Below, one piece after another: positions 41,836 to 52,853 of a DNA stretch of 64,000 bases; position 1 is the first letter of the stretch, and every line of letters begins with the position of its first letter. The translations under genes were made by a program, and so were the position numbers. Source of the DNA: Muscardinus avellanarius (taxonomy: Eukaryota; Chordata; Mammalia; Rodentia; Gliridae); contig OY726560.1 of the NCBI GenBank assembly GCA_963383645.1, positions 155,782,488-155,846,487 on the forward strand, read 5' to 3'. The notes under the pieces are model-generated. The model had not been told where the DNA came from, did no database searches, and saw only the letters and a program-made list of their open reading frames with translations.

Positions 41836-42362
41836 CGTGGGGCAGGCTGTCAGATTGGACTTTAATGTGGAAAGGGACGGGTGGGAGGAAGCGGCTGCTA
41901 GATCGCTGTCTCCCTGGGGGTGCTTCCAATTTTTTTTTCCCTGCTTGTCATCCTCCGCAAATAAAGACCCATCCCATAAGACATGTGGGTCCTGAGCGCA
42001 GCTGTCCACTCCGTGTGGGGAGTTGGAGGAGAGCTGAGACATGGGCCAGTCCTGACCTGGACACGCATTACCTCTGGGAAACCACGCGTCTGGTGCCAGG
42101 ACGGCGCCTACATTCCAGTCGAGGCAGAGCTTTCCTGGCCCCATCAGGGGCTGCCAAACCTTCTTTCTGCTTCCCAAGAGACCCTGCTGTTGATTACCAA
42201 TGCCCCCTTGGTTCCCAAGGAGGCGACCATTTGGAGCCAGCTGGACAAGTTCAACCGCCATGGCTTCCAGCACGTTCCGTTTCTTTGGAGGGGTCTTGAT
42301 GTCTCCCTGGGGCCACTGTTTGTTTCCTGACTTTGCCCTTAGCTGCAGTTTTTATTTTTTGT
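41836..42362. other. Unique spacer
   Basis: Two overlapping + frames and one - frame of 115-152 codons occur. None has a recognisable domain or supported splice sites. Confidence 0.42.
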
Positions 42363-42420
42363 TGTTGGTACAGAAGCTTGAACCCAGGGGGCTGGACCAC
42401 TGAGCTACATCTCCAGCCCA
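42363..42420 (-). mobile_element. ID-like fragment
   Basis: GTACAGAAGCTTGAACCCAG and GACCACTGAGCTACATCTCC: an old antisense ID. Confidence 0.68.
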
Positions 42421-42421
42421 A

Positions 42422-42452
<31 letters not shown>

Positions 42453-42482
42453 TTATTTATTTATTTATTTATTTACTTATTT
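42421..42482 (+). repeat. (ATCT)n(ATTT)n compound microsatellite
   Basis: TATC units switch to TATT units at about 42452, next to antisense SINE tails. Confidence 0.93.
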
Positions 42483-42483
42483 C

Positions 42484-42835
42484 TTGCGGTACTGGGGATT
42501 GAACTCAGGAGCCTTCTACCTCCGAGCTACACCTTCAGCTCTATATTTTTTAAAATTCTTTTTATTTTGAAGCAGGGTCTCATTAAGCTGTGGAGGGCTT
42601 CACTAAGTGGCTGAGGCTGACCTCGGTGTAGAAGCGCAAACCTACGATCCTCCTGTCTCAGCCTCCCAAGTACTGGGATTGCAAGCGTGCACCACCACAC
42701 CGGGCTTTTCAATTTTTATTTTGAGACAAGGTCTCGCTGAGTTCTCCAGGCTAGTTTTGAACTTGCCATCCTCCCGCCTCAGCCTACTGAGTTGCTGGGG
42801 TTATAGGCACGCACACCACCGCGCTGGGCTTGTCT
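42484..42835 (-). mobile_element. B1-ID SINE followed by a 7SL-like monomer
   Basis: GCGGTACTGGGGATTGAACT through GCACCACCACACCGGGCT, with a short extra segment near 42625. Then TTGAGACAAGGTCTCGCTGA and CTAGTTTTGAACTTGCC, an older FLAM-like copy ending CACACCACCGCGCTGGGC. Confidence 0.82.
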
Positions 42836-42849
42836 GAGAATCTTTTTGG

Positions 42850-43022
42850 AAGGTGGATTACTGGACATTGAACCCACAGGCATTCTACCTCCAAGATACC
42901 TTTAGTTTTTATTTTGAAGTTGCTCAGGGTCTTGCTAAGTAACTGAGGCTGGCCTTGAACCTGTGGCCCTCCTGTCTCAGCCTCCCGAGTACCAGGATTA
43001 CAGGTGTGCACCGCTGCACCTT
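42850..43022 (-). mobile_element. B1-ID SINE, diverged
   Basis: GGATTACTGGACATTGAACC through ACAGGTGTGCACCGCTGC. Confidence 0.8.
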
Positions 43023-43289
43023 GTCTGCAGATCTTGTTGGAGCTGGGCACAATTGGTGTCAGGTCCTGGCCAGAGGGCTAGGAGCGATGTCTCTCCAGCA
43101 GCATGTGTCTTGGACAAGCCGGTGAGTCACGATTCCTAAAGCGACTTAGATAGGACGAGACCTGCGTATTGACCAGGGAAGGGAGCCGTTGATAACTGAG
43201 GTGTCCGGGAGCAGCCGCTCACGGGCATGTTGTGGGTGTGCCAGGCGCTCCGAGGAGGGGAGCGCTCGACCTGTCTTAGCGTCCACAAG
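43023..43289. other. Unique spacer
   Basis: Nothing recognised. Confidence 0.42.
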
Positions 43290-43530
43290 TCCTTTCCTTC
43301 ACACGTACTTCTTTAATTACAAATGAGTTCTTGGTAGGCTTAGCAAGGGTGCACAAAATTGATTCTCTCCACAGAGTACTGGAGATGATAAATGTGTTTG
43401 AGCAAGAGCTTCAAAAGCCTGTCTGCTGATTAGAAAAGGCAAAATAATTGTGGGGTAGTGACTGATGGACAGAAGGAATTGTGGCTGAATTGGCCTCCTG
43501 GCAGAAATGTCACAGGTCTGCTCTTTCCCA
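43290..43530. promoter_or_regulatory. Candidate conserved noncoding element
   Basis: TTCTTTAATTACAAATGAGT, CACAAAATTGATTCTCTCC, GGCAAAATAATTGTGG and CACGTAATTGCTACC contain several TAAT/ATTA cores within 240 bp. Confidence 0.4.
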
Positions 43531-43664
43531 CGTAATTGCTACCAGGTATCTGTGTTCCGTGTTCTACCCTTGGGTCTGCCGGGGCCGTAGAGGGATCCCC
43601 AAATGGACCCTGCCAAGGGGCACTCTGGCTTTCTCTTGGAAGCTTTTAAAATAACTTTTAAAAA

Positions 43665-43919
43665 ATTTTAACTTTTTTAGTACTGGTGATTGAACCCAAG
43701 AATAGGGTTACACCCCCAGCTCTATTAAAAAAAATTTTTTTTTTCGGTACTGGGGATGGAACCCAGGGCCATTCTATCTCTGAGTGACACTCCCAGCCCT
43801 ATTTTTTATTCTTTATTTTGAAACAGGGTCTTGCTAAGTTGCTGATATTGGTCTTGAACCTGTGATGCTCCTGTCTCAGCCTCCCAAGTTCTGGGATTAC
43901 AGGTGTGCAACATCATGCC

Positions 43920-43920
<1 letters not shown>
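43665..43920 (-). mobile_element. ID fragment and B1-ID SINE
   Basis: A diverged ID at 43678 (AGTACTGGTGATTGAACCCA), then a full antisense copy from 43744 (TCGGTACTGGGGATGGAACC) to TGTGCAACATCATGCCC. Confidence 0.84.
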
Positions 43921-43974
<54 letters not shown>

Positions 43975-43976
43975 TC
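43918..43976 (+). repeat. (TTTC)n microsatellite
   Basis: About 14 TTTC units abut the B1 head side of an antisense SINE, unlike most TTTC tracts here, which lie at the ID side. Confidence 0.94.
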
Positions 43977-44539
43977 CGTGAGCCGAGAGAAGGAGGACCC
44001 CAGTTCCTTGCTGGCTATTGGCTGGAGACCACCTCCAGCTCCACCAGGCAGACTTCTGCAAGGCTGCCCCAGAGCGGGGGGTACGGGGCACCCATGAAAG
44101 GGTCCACAGTCTTGGGAGTGGTATTCTATTTTCCTACCCCATTCCATTTGTTAGAAGTGAGCTTCCAGCCCGGCCCGCGCTGAAGGGAGCGGTGATACGC
44201 AAAGATGTGCAGTTTGGGGGTGCGCAGGAGCATCCTATTATGACACCCGACACTCAGCAGAGTCCGGCACAGGGATCTCAAGAAGTGGTACAGAAAGTCA
44301 CCAAGGGGGAAGAGGTGTGGCTTTGGAAGTGTTCCCTGCACATCTTCATTTAATTGGAATAGGACTTTTTTTCTTGTGAAATGATTTGGATAAAATAATT
44401 TGGAATGCAAGTTCCCAGTGGCCGCAGTCCCAGAGAATCCCTTTCCTGTGGGATGCTTTAGGCCTGCTCTGCTGTGGTCCTGGGATGACGTCTTGTCGCA
44501 GATTCTGAGCACCGGGCCTGGGAACACTGCTTTGGCTGC
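43977..44539. other. Unique spacer with a short AT-rich core
   Basis: TTCATTTAATTGGAATAGGA and ATGATTTGGATAAAATAATT near 44345-44405 look like a small conserved element. The rest is unremarkable. Confidence 0.38.
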
Positions 44540-44735
44540 CGGGGTGGAACCCAGGGGCTTTCTACCTCTTGGATACACTCCCAGACCTTATTTATACTTT
44601 ATTTGGAAACAGGGTCTCACTAAGTTGCTGAGAGCCTCACTAAGTAGCTGAGGCTGGCTTTGAACCTGTACGATCCTCCTGTCTCAGCCTCCCAAGCACA
44701 GGGATTACGAGCGTGCAACACCACACGGGGCACCA
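44540..44735 (-). mobile_element. Type 3 B1-ID SINE
   Basis: CGGGGTGGAACCCAGGGGCT, CTTTATTTGGAAACAGGGTC and GCGTGCAACACCACACGGGG. Confidence 0.86.
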
Positions 44736-45106
44736 AGGGTCTTGTCAATGCCCAGGGGTCAAAGTCTGGGGTGTGGGCCGCCAAGTGCACTTGAAGGTGG
44801 AGACTTCTAAAGGGACAGGCCAGGGCGGAGCCCCTGACTCTGCAGTGTTGGATTCTGGGTGGGGCCTCTGCACCTGGGGTTGGAAGTTCCAGGTAAGGGA
44901 TAGGTCTTTCTTGGAGAAGGTGCTGAAAGAGTAGAGGAAGGGCAGAGGGGGCTTCTTTACAGGTGCAGTTAGGGGCTCTTAGGCGGCTCTGCACTTTCTG
45001 AGAGCGCCTGCCACCCACTGACTCCTGTTCACATCAAGCAAGAACACCGGGGCGGAGCCTGCTGGGGTACCTGGCTTAGAAAAGCAACAGGAACTGATGG
45101 CTTGGC

Positions 45107-45109
<3 letters not shown>
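44736..45109. other. Unique spacer
   Basis: No gene or repeat recognised. Confidence 0.42.
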
Positions 45110-45161
<52 letters not shown>

Positions 45162-45585
45162 GGGAATGTGGGAATGGAACCCAGGGGCTTTCTGCCTCCA
45201 GGTTAGGCTCCCAGACCTATTTTATGTTTTATTTGGAAACAGATTCTCACCAAGTTCCTGAGAGCCTCACTTAGTAGCTGAGGCTGGCTTCAAACCTGCG
45301 CCATCCTCCTGTCTCAGTCTCCCGAGTACTGGGATTACAAGTGTGCGCTACCACACCCGGATTTGTTGTTTTCTTGTGATGCTGGAGATGGAGCCCAGGG
45401 CCATGCTACCTCTGAGCTATACCTCTAGTCCTATTTTATTTTTTATTTTGAAATAAGGTCTCACTAAGTTGTAGAGGGTCTCACAAAGTTGCTGAGGCTG
45501 GCCTCGAAATTGCAATCCTCCCGTCTCAGTCTCCCAAGTACAGTGCTGGGATTACAGGCCTGCCTCCACACCCAGTGGCCTGGTG
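45110..45585 (-). mobile_element. (GT)n plus two antisense B1-ID SINEs
   Basis: (GT)n at about 45110-45158 precedes TTACTGGGAATGTGGGAATG (type 3, ending GCGCTACCACACCCGG). A second ID starts near 45378 (TGATGCTGGAGATGGAGCCC). Confidence 0.87.
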
Positions 45586-46599
45586 CTCTGAAATATCATT
45601 TGCTGCCAGGCTCTTGCTGGGTTCTCTAGGGTGAGAGCTCTTTTCTGCTCAACACGTGAAGGAACTAGTGCTGTTTCTCTTTCAGAGCCAAGACTCAGAG
45701 AAACAGAGGAGTCGTCCAAGGCCCCCCAGATCCAGACCCCAGCCTGCCGAGACACTCGGGAGAGAAGAGTCTCCTGTAGCCCTCCAGGGTGCTCTGTTGG
45801 AGCCTGGGCTGCTTCTGTCTGGGAGCATTCTCTTCTCTGGGCCCTTACACTTGAGTCATGTTGCTGCTGCTGCCTTCATTAGAACCAACTCAATCCCTGC
45901 GCAGCTGCGTGGGCCCAGGCGGAGCTGTGTTCAGAGTGGAGGGATGCGGTGTCCTGGGAGCCAAAGTGAAGAAGGAACTGGTCTCGTAGCTGGAGGCTCC
46001 CGGACTTGAGTCCTGCCTTCTCTCCCCTGCTGGGCAGCCTGGGTAGGTGTCCTAAGCTTTCACAGAGGGTTTTTCTCATGTTTCTCTAATGGAAACAATC
46101 ACACCTGTCCCGGGCTGGGCTTTATCTACTGGGCTTTATCACCTGTGTGACCCCTGGTGGATGGTGGCAGCTTCCTGAAGTCTTGTGTTGAGGATGGTGA
46201 GTTGAATGGAATCCAGGCTCCGCTGAAAGGAGTTCTGGCCTTGACTAGTCATGTCTGCCACAGGTGCCGGAGGGCAGCATGGACGTGTACACTCCCTTTT
46301 GTCACCCGGCCCTAAAGTTTCCCGTGGAGTTTAAAGGTGATGATTCATGTGAACGTTCCCCACATCTGGTTGGTTCCCATAAATAGCTAGTATTTTTCTT
46401 TCAGTTCCTTCTGATACAGTTTGTGATCAGGGGAGTTTGTCAATGGGAAAGCTTGGACTGGGTCACCGTTGGCATCCCACAGTATCTCTGGAGCGCTGAT
46501 GGGCGCCGAGGCCGCCCCTGCTCTGAGCCACGCCGACCCCCATTAGGGATCTCCGTACCTCATAGTTGGCGGAGGTAACCCACCCAGGACTCCGGGACG
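45586..46599. other. SINE-free unique block
   Basis: A short CTG-rich stretch lies near 45860. No exon supported. Confidence 0.42.
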
Positions 46600-46990
46600 G
46601 CCAGAGCAAGCCGAGGGAGAGGGCATTAAAACAGCCAAGGTATTAACCTGGTGTATTTACACCCCAAGTGCCTCACTGTCATCAGGAGCAGCCCCTTCAT
46701 GAGATATAAGTAATTTGTGCAGGCTGATCCCGGTTTTCTCATTAATATGCAAATGAGGCATGCCAGTTGTTAGGTTGGAAGAAAGCTGTCGTGTTTATTG
46801 TGACAGATTTAATGGATGTGTTTGGATTGTGCATTCAATGTGTTTTCAAGAGCATGTCTTATCTTTGTTTAGGCAGTAAATCAAAAATGTAAACAACAAT
46901 TCATTAGCATCTGTCAGAAGCTCAAAGCCACATTGTTTCACTTGACAATCTTCCCAGAGGTGGGCGAAAAAAAAACCCCCTATATCTGAC
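46600..46990. promoter_or_regulatory. Strong candidate enhancer-like element
   Basis: Within about 150 bp it has the POU octamer ATGCAAAT (46747-46754), CTTATCT (46858-46864, a GATA core in reverse), ATCTTTGTT (46861-46869, TCF/SOX-like), GTAAACA (46889-46895, forkhead) and ACAACAATT (46893-46901, SOX-like). The motifs are seen; binding and activity are inference. No SINE occurs for 1.7 kb and all frames are broken. Confidence 0.48.
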
Positions 46991-47316
46991 TTATTGAAGA
47001 TTCGTTAGGAATTGTGCTGGCGTGGCCCCCTCCTCTTGCTCACCAGTGTGTAAGTAGCAATCCGAGGACAGCAGCCTTGCTTGGAGAGCGGTGTGGGTCG
47101 CAGGGCCACAGGTAGGGATCAGACAGCTCTGTCCCAGTGTACCCGGCAGCACCTACTGAACCCCAAGGCCTGGGGCGCTGCCCGGCGGCCAGGGCTCTGG
47201 GTGAGCTCTGTTGGAAACAAAATCATTGGTCGGCACCTTGTCTCATTCCACAGAACTCCACGAGCAGCTTGGGAGAAAAGCATGACGCCGAGACACAAAT
47301 TCAAAAGTCAAAGCAG

Positions 47317-47515
47317 GCCGAGTATGGTGTGTACTCACCGCCATGTAATCCCAGTACCTGGGAGGCTGAGACAGGAGGATCACAGATTCGAGGACAGCCT
47401 CAGTAAGTAGAGAGACTCTCATCAACCTAACAAGACCTTGTTTCCAAATAAAGATAAAATAGGGCTAGAAATGTAGCTCTGAGGTCAAATGCCTCTGGGT
47501 TGAATCCCTAATACT
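47317..47515 (+). mobile_element. B1-ID SINE, diverged
   Basis: GGCCGAGTATGGTGTGTACT through TTGAATCCCTAATACTAAAA. Confidence 0.82.
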
Positions 47516-47815
47516 AAAAGCAAAGCAACACAACACAAAACAAAATAAAAACAAAAAAATCCCCAAAAAGCGAAAAACCAAACTAGGGGCTTAGGGAAAT
47601 TGAGAGAGAATATCACAATATAACTAAAGGTTGAAAGGTCACTTAGGTCTTCACGTTCTGTTCTTTGTGAAGTTCTAGCATTTGGCCTGCAGACTTAGCG
47701 CTGAGCTTCCTGGGGCCAAAGAAGGAAGACCAGGTGAGGTTTAGAAAACTCACTTTTAGGTTCCACAATCCATTCTCTCTAAAGTAAACAAACGGGTGAG
47801 GGCGGGCGATGACCC

Positions 47816-47990
47816 CTTTAGGAGGTGCACGTATTTTCATGAGACTTAGTCCACAGAGCTTTATAACAGCTTACAGAACTGTGCAGCCCGGGCCTGCGCG
47901 TGAGTGCGGAACTCGTCAGCATCCTCGGATATGGTGATGATCCAGTGTCGAGGTCCAACTCAGCCTGGCCTTCATTCCTTTCCATCCTGG
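47816..47990. repeat. Left arm of a long inverted repeat
   Basis: It is the reverse complement of 48274-48448 without gaps. The core 47864-47968 (105 bp) has only two mismatches by eye; the outer 48 bp is about 79% matched and the inner 22 bp about 73%. The core keeps many CpGs (GCAGCCCGGGCCTGCGCGTG). Confidence 0.95.
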
Positions 47991-48039
47991 CTTCTCAGCA
48001 GCACTTACACCTGTCCCTGAACTCCAGCCCGATTTTTCC

Positions 48040-48078
48040 CTTCCTTCCTTCCTTCCTTCCTTCCTTCCTTCCTTCCTC
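48040..48078 (+). repeat. (TTCC)n microsatellite in the inverted-repeat spacer
   Basis: TTCC units sit at the ID side of an antisense SINE. Confidence 0.92.
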
Positions 48079-48089
48079 CCTTCCTTGCC

Positions 48090-48243
48090 TTCCTCCTACC
48101 CCCAGAAACATTCTCTCTCTGAGCTTTGCCCCAGCCTTATTTTTGAAGCAGGATCTCTGTGTTGCTAAGGCCTTGAACCTCGATCCTCCTGTCTCAGCCT
48201 CCCAAGTACTTGGGATCCCAGGCGCGCACTACCCTGCCTGGCT
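48090..48243 (-). mobile_element. B1-ID SINE in the inverted-repeat spacer
   Basis: CTGAGCTTTGCCCCAGCC (shortened ID) through GCGCACTACCCTGCCTGGC. It lies wholly between the arms. Confidence 0.82.
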
Positions 48244-48273
48244 CCCTCCCAAATGTTTCTCTTCCTTCGCTGG

Positions 48274-48448
48274 TTAGGATAGAAAGAAATTAAGCCCAGG
48301 CTGAGTTGGACCTCGACACTGGATCATCACCATATCCGAGGATGCCGACGAGGTCCGCACTCACGCGCAGGCCCGGGCTGCACAGTTCTGTAAGCTGTTA
48401 CAACGGTCTTAGAACCAAGTCTCATGAAAATACTTGCGTCTCCTAAAG
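48274..48448. repeat. Right arm of the long inverted repeat
   Basis: The matching core is 48296-48400. A transcript through both arms could fold into a stem of about 175 bp with a loop of about 283 nt. No coding frame is shared in a meaningful way. Confidence 0.95.
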
Positions 48449-49314
48449 AAGATGAAGGGAGGGCTCCGGTCCCCTGCCTGGCTCCCGTCGTCTCCTATTG
48501 GCCTTCCTGCTGTCCTGGGCTGGGTCTGGTCCCACCCTCCTGCTCTGGGCTCTGGGGTCCTCGAGGGTCCTCCGAGGAGCCTCTTGCTGGGAGCTGCCCT
48601 CCCGGTTTCCTCCTGAGGGTGGCGCTCTCTCAGTGGCCGCTCCTCCCTCTTCCCCTCCCGCCTCTCTCTTGGTGTCCACTCAGCGCTGTTTACACTCTCT
48701 CCTTCCATGAGAGTCACTGGTCACCTCTTTGCTGAAGTCCCCATGTATGTCTCTCTCCCAATTCTCTTCTGAATTTCACTCCTAGATGTGCAGGGGTCCC
48801 CTCCGGTCCCGGGAGCCGGCTCACCCACTGCAGGGCCTCAGGGGGAATGTGGGGACACCTGTCTCCTGTCCCGAGGGTTCCTGCCTGTCCCCACTCACCT
48901 CTGCGGCAACCCCATCACTCCTGCCTACCCGGGGGTCTCCCTGCTCACCTGGGTGTGGGCAGCAGCCTCTTCTGGACCTGCCTGGACGCCCTTGCTTCCT
49001 TCTCTGAGCGGGCGTTGGAGAGGGCCTCCCTAGATGCCCATGCGAGCAGGCCTCCCCCTCGCTTACCCCAGGGGGATTTAACTTGGGGGTCCGCAAGCTT
49101 TCACCTGTCATCGCTTCATCAGAACCCTGGTGGAGGCCACCGACAGCCTCTCCCCTGCGCCTCTCACCCTGGACCTCACTGGTGTCGGCGTGGCCTTCTA
49201 TTACGGTTTTCCTCGTGGGGTCTCTGCGACTCCATCCTCTGTCTGGCTGGCCTCAGGTCTCCCTCCCTGTCTCCTTCCTTCTGCCGGCCCTTTAAAACTG
49301 GGGTCCCGCCGGTG
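48449..49314. other. Unique GC/CT-rich block
   Basis: C- and T-rich on the + strand (CTTCCCCTCCCGCCTCTCTC), with many overlapping frames and no domain. Parts may be very old L2, but the match is too weak to call. Confidence 0.4.
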
Positions 49315-49500
49315 TGATGGTGGCACTGGTAATCCCAGTACTTGTGAGGCTGGGACAGGAGGATCATAGGTTTGAGGCCAGCCTCAGCAACTTAGTGAGA
49401 CCTTGTTTCAAAATAAAAAATGAAAAGAGCTGAGAGGGTAGCCTGGGAGTTGAATGCCTTTGGGTTCAATTCCCAGAACCCCAAATCAATAAATAAATAA
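49315..49500 (+). mobile_element. B1-ID SINE, diverged
   Basis: GTGTGATGGTGGCACTGGTA through TTCCCAGAACCCCAAATCAA. Confidence 0.83.
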
Positions 49501-50330
49501 AATGGAGTCCTGCTGGTCCCAATCCTCCTCCTGGCTTCTGCTAAGCCTCTTTGGGTGGTCTCCTCTCCTCTCCTCCTTAGACTCCAGCACCCTCTTCTAT
49601 GCAAAGGGCCCCACGGTAGGACCCCACCCTCTCTTCTGCTGGGCGCTCAGTCAGTCCACCCGCACGTCCACCAGAGCTGGGCTCCTCCGTCCCTGCCAGC
49701 ATCCTGCCATAGCTTCTAAAAGGCCTTTGGGGCATCACACTCAAACCCCTTAAGACTTCAGGCGGGTCCTTGACTGCCCATCTCTCTCTTTCTTTGTTCA
49801 GGGGTCATCATTCGTGGAAGACTCTCTGAACCCCACCTTGGCGCCTGTGTTGACCTCTGCCTGTGCACCTGCCCCGTGGCTCGGGGTCCTGTCTTCCCTG
49901 GAGGAGGGGCCGCGCCGCTCATCTTTACCGCAGGCTTGGGGCGCTCAGGAGACGGATGGGTGGGAGCTTCTGCCCTCCCCCCAGCTCTGGGTGTCCAGCG
50001 TCTCGCTCCCAGCCTATGTGTGGAGGTGCAGGTGGCAGAGGAGGACATGGGGGGCTCGGGGGAGCCCAGGGTGGGGCTGGTGTCTGGAGCCGGGGCTTTG
50101 CTTCTTTGGGTGTAGAGGCTGTAGACCAGGGACCCTCTGGACAGACTCTAAAGTTGTGACATGCCCAAGTCAATGCCTAAGCTGCACCCGACACCCCAAA
50201 GGCAAAAGGGTTTCACAGCACCGTCCTCCCTGACTCCCACATCTCCAGTGGGACAGGCAGAGCCCCGGAGCAGGGGCCCTGGGCCTGGGGAGGGGCTGAA
50301 GGAGAAGACAACTCTTCATTTTCTTTCTTT
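49501..50330. other. Unique GC-rich block
   Basis: Several frames of 80-140 codons overlap on both strands (for example 49814-50233 + and 49925-50173 -). None can be told from chance. Confidence 0.4.
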
Positions 50331-50552
50331 CTTTTTTTTTTTTTTTTTTTTTTTTTGCAGGTCTGGGGATGGAGCTCAAGGGCATTTGACCTCGGAGCTA
50401 CACCCCCTGCCCTATTTTTTTTCTTTATTTTGAAACCAGGTCTCACTGAGTTGCAGAGGGCCTCACTAAGTAGCTGAGGCTGTCCGCAAACCGCGATCCT
50501 CTGGTCTCAGCCTCCTGAATGCTGGGATTACAAGCGTGCGCCACCACGCCCG
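50331..50552 (-). mobile_element. B1-ID SINE, type 1, long poly-T
   Basis: A T-run at about 50332-50356, then GCAGGTCTGGGGATGGAGCT through GCGCCACCACGCCCGGC. Confidence 0.9.
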
Positions 50553-50569
50553 GCAAGAATCTTCATTTT

Positions 50570-50800
50570 CAGCTGGGCGTGGTGGCACCAGCCTGTAGTC
50601 TCAGTACTTGGGAGGCTGTGATAGGAGGGTTGCAAGTTTGAGGCAGCCTTGGCAATTTACCAAGGCCCTCAACTACTTAGAGACCTTGTTTTACAAAACA
50701 AAAAATAAGATGGGGCAGTGGTGTAGCTCTAAGGTGGAATGGCCCCGGGTTCAATCCCCTGAGCCACTAAATAAATAAATAGATAAATAGATAAAAAGAG
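50570..50800 (+). mobile_element. B1-ID SINE
   Basis: CAGCTGGGCGTGGTGGCACC through TCAATCCCCTGAGCCACTAA and an AAAT/AGAT tail. It faces the previous copy head to head. Confidence 0.86.
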
Positions 50801-50829
50801 AAGAGGGGAAAAAATAGAACCTTCATTTT

Positions 50830-51540
50830 TGAGCCTTCACCAAGATTTAAACTGAGAGCTAAAAGGGTGCCTGAACCTTCCAGCGACACTTGGAATCCAG
50901 CTCCACGCTTAGTGGGAATTAAAGTAATTGATGAACTTGTCCTGGAGATGCAGGATCACATAAATAAAGAACCCTGCACGCTAAAAATAACATACCGGGC
51001 TTTTTTTTTTTTTTTTAAAGTAAGGTAAAGATCAACACGTAACATACCCAAGAGGCTCCATGTCAAGCAATTAGGAAACTGGAGAGAACAGGACGATGAA
51101 AACGTTTATTCCAAGATCAATAAATTTATCCTAAAAGGGGTTAGAGAGCCGCGCAAGTAAAAGCAGGTCCCACCGCAGCCCGAGAGTGCTCCGGGCAGTC
51201 AGGGGTTAAGGTATGGATTTTAACTCTGGATTTGAAAGAAGACCCCTGGGTGAGCTTTCCATTGTGTTGACTAAAAATGTTTTAAAAATCAATCTAACAG
51301 TATAGAAAAGGATCTTCTAAAGATTGAGCCGGCCCTGTCCACCGCCAAGCAAGCCGAGAGAGAACACCACCCGTGAGGAGGGTGTTTAATCCTCCCGGGC
51401 TCGCAGCTAATGAGGCGGGAGGACTGGGGTGATTCCTGATGAACCTGGAGACACTGTTTCTAAAGAGTGCTTAATTGCTTCTGTGGGAACAGGTGATAAG
51501 ACCTGGCCCTTCCCATCAGCTGAGTTTTTGCCCAGAGACA
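50830..51540. promoter_or_regulatory. Candidate conserved noncoding block
   Basis: AATTAAAGTAATTGATGAAC, CACGCTAAAAATAACATACC, GATCAATAAATTTATCCTAA, AAATCAATCTAACAG and GTGCTTAATTGCTTCTG. It has no SINE and only a poly-T at about 51001. Confidence 0.42.
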
Positions 51541-51614
51541 GTAACTACCCCCTTTCCTTGACCCCAAATGGGTCTGAGTTGTAAATTATTTAGTCATATA
51601 ATAACTATGGTAAC

Positions 51615-51745
51615 AACGGAGATTCACTCAACAAACACGCGTTGGACTTCTGCTGTAAGTCAGGGGCTGGCTCCGTGCCATGGGCAGAGAGGAGAAGCTC
51701 ACGAGGCCAGACCCCTGCCCTCAGGGAGCTCGACTCTGAGGTAGT
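51615..51745 (+). mobile_element. Old mammalian repeat, same type as 6940-7090
   Basis: ACTCAACAAACACGCGTTGG and CCTGCCCTCAGGGAGCTCGA follow that repeat's order. Confidence 0.5.
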
Positions 51746-51840
51746 GGCCTCCAACTTTCAAACCTTGACCCACCGAAGGAGTATCACACTGTGCACAGAG
51801 CCCCTACTTATGCTTTCAAAAAGCAAAAAATTATGAAACA

Positions 51841-52345
51841 AGCCGGGCGTGGTGGCGCACGCTTGTAATCCCCATGCTTGGGAGGCTGACACAGGAGAAT
51901 CGCACAGGTTCAAAACCAGCCTCAGCTACTTAATGAGGCTCTCAGCAACTTAGTGAGACCCTTTTTCCAAATAAAGTATAAATAAGGTCTGGGATTGTAG
52001 CCTGGAGGTAGAAAAGCCCCTGGGTTTTACCCCCAGTACCACACACACAAAAATATTATGAAACAATATCCACTTCTACTTTGCCCAATACACTCTGATA
52101 CTTTCTATTCTAGCCTAGTTTATTGAAAAATAAACACAAGCCAGGTGTGGAGGCACACACTCGTAATCCTAGTACTTGGGAGGCTGAGATCGGAGGTTCA
52201 AAGCCAGCTGTGGCAACTTAGTGAGGCTCTCAGCAACCCAGTGAGACCTAGTTTCCAAATAAAAAATAAAATTGGGATGGGCGTGTAGCTTGGAGATAGC
52301 ATGCCTCTGGGTTCATTCCCCAGAACAAAAAAAAAAAAAAAAAAA
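51841..52345 (+). mobile_element. Type 3 and type 1 B1-ID SINEs
   Basis: AGCCGGGCGTGGTGGCGCAC at 51841 with TAGAAAAGCCCCTGGGTTTT, and AGCCAGGTGTGGAGGCACAC at 52139 with a poly-A tail at 52326-52349. Confidence 0.88.
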
Positions 52346-52483
52346 AAAAGAAAAAAATTAACAGGATGGTTACAATCCCTGAAATTGATTTCATGACCTA
52401 CCTCTAATCTAGAATGACCTAAAGTTGAAAAATTGCCATGGAACTGGAGGGACTTAAGTAAAAAGTGATTCAAGAGGAAGGAA

Positions 52484-52811
52484 ATAGTTGGGCATGGTGG
52501 CACACACTTGTATTCCCAGTTGAGAGGCTGAGACAGGAGGATTTCGGGTTTGAGGACAGCCTCAGCAATGTAGCAAGGCCCTCAACCACTTAGCAAGACT
52601 CTGTTTCAAAATTTAAAAATGGAGCCGGGCGTGGTGGTGCACGCTTGTAATCCCAGCATTTGAGAGGCTGAGACAGGAGGATGGCAGTCCGCGGCCAGTC
52701 TCAGCTACTTAGTGAGGCCTTTTGTAACTCAGTGAGACCCTGTTTCAAAATAAAGAATAAAAAATAGGGCTGGGGGTGTAGTTCAGAGGTAGAATGCCCC
52801 TGGGTTCAATA

Positions 52812-52853
<42 letters not shown>

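Noticed and set aside
48449..50330. L2 element spanning the CT-rich block
   Set aside because: The composition resembles L2, but I could not line up a convincing run of positions. A profile search would be needed.
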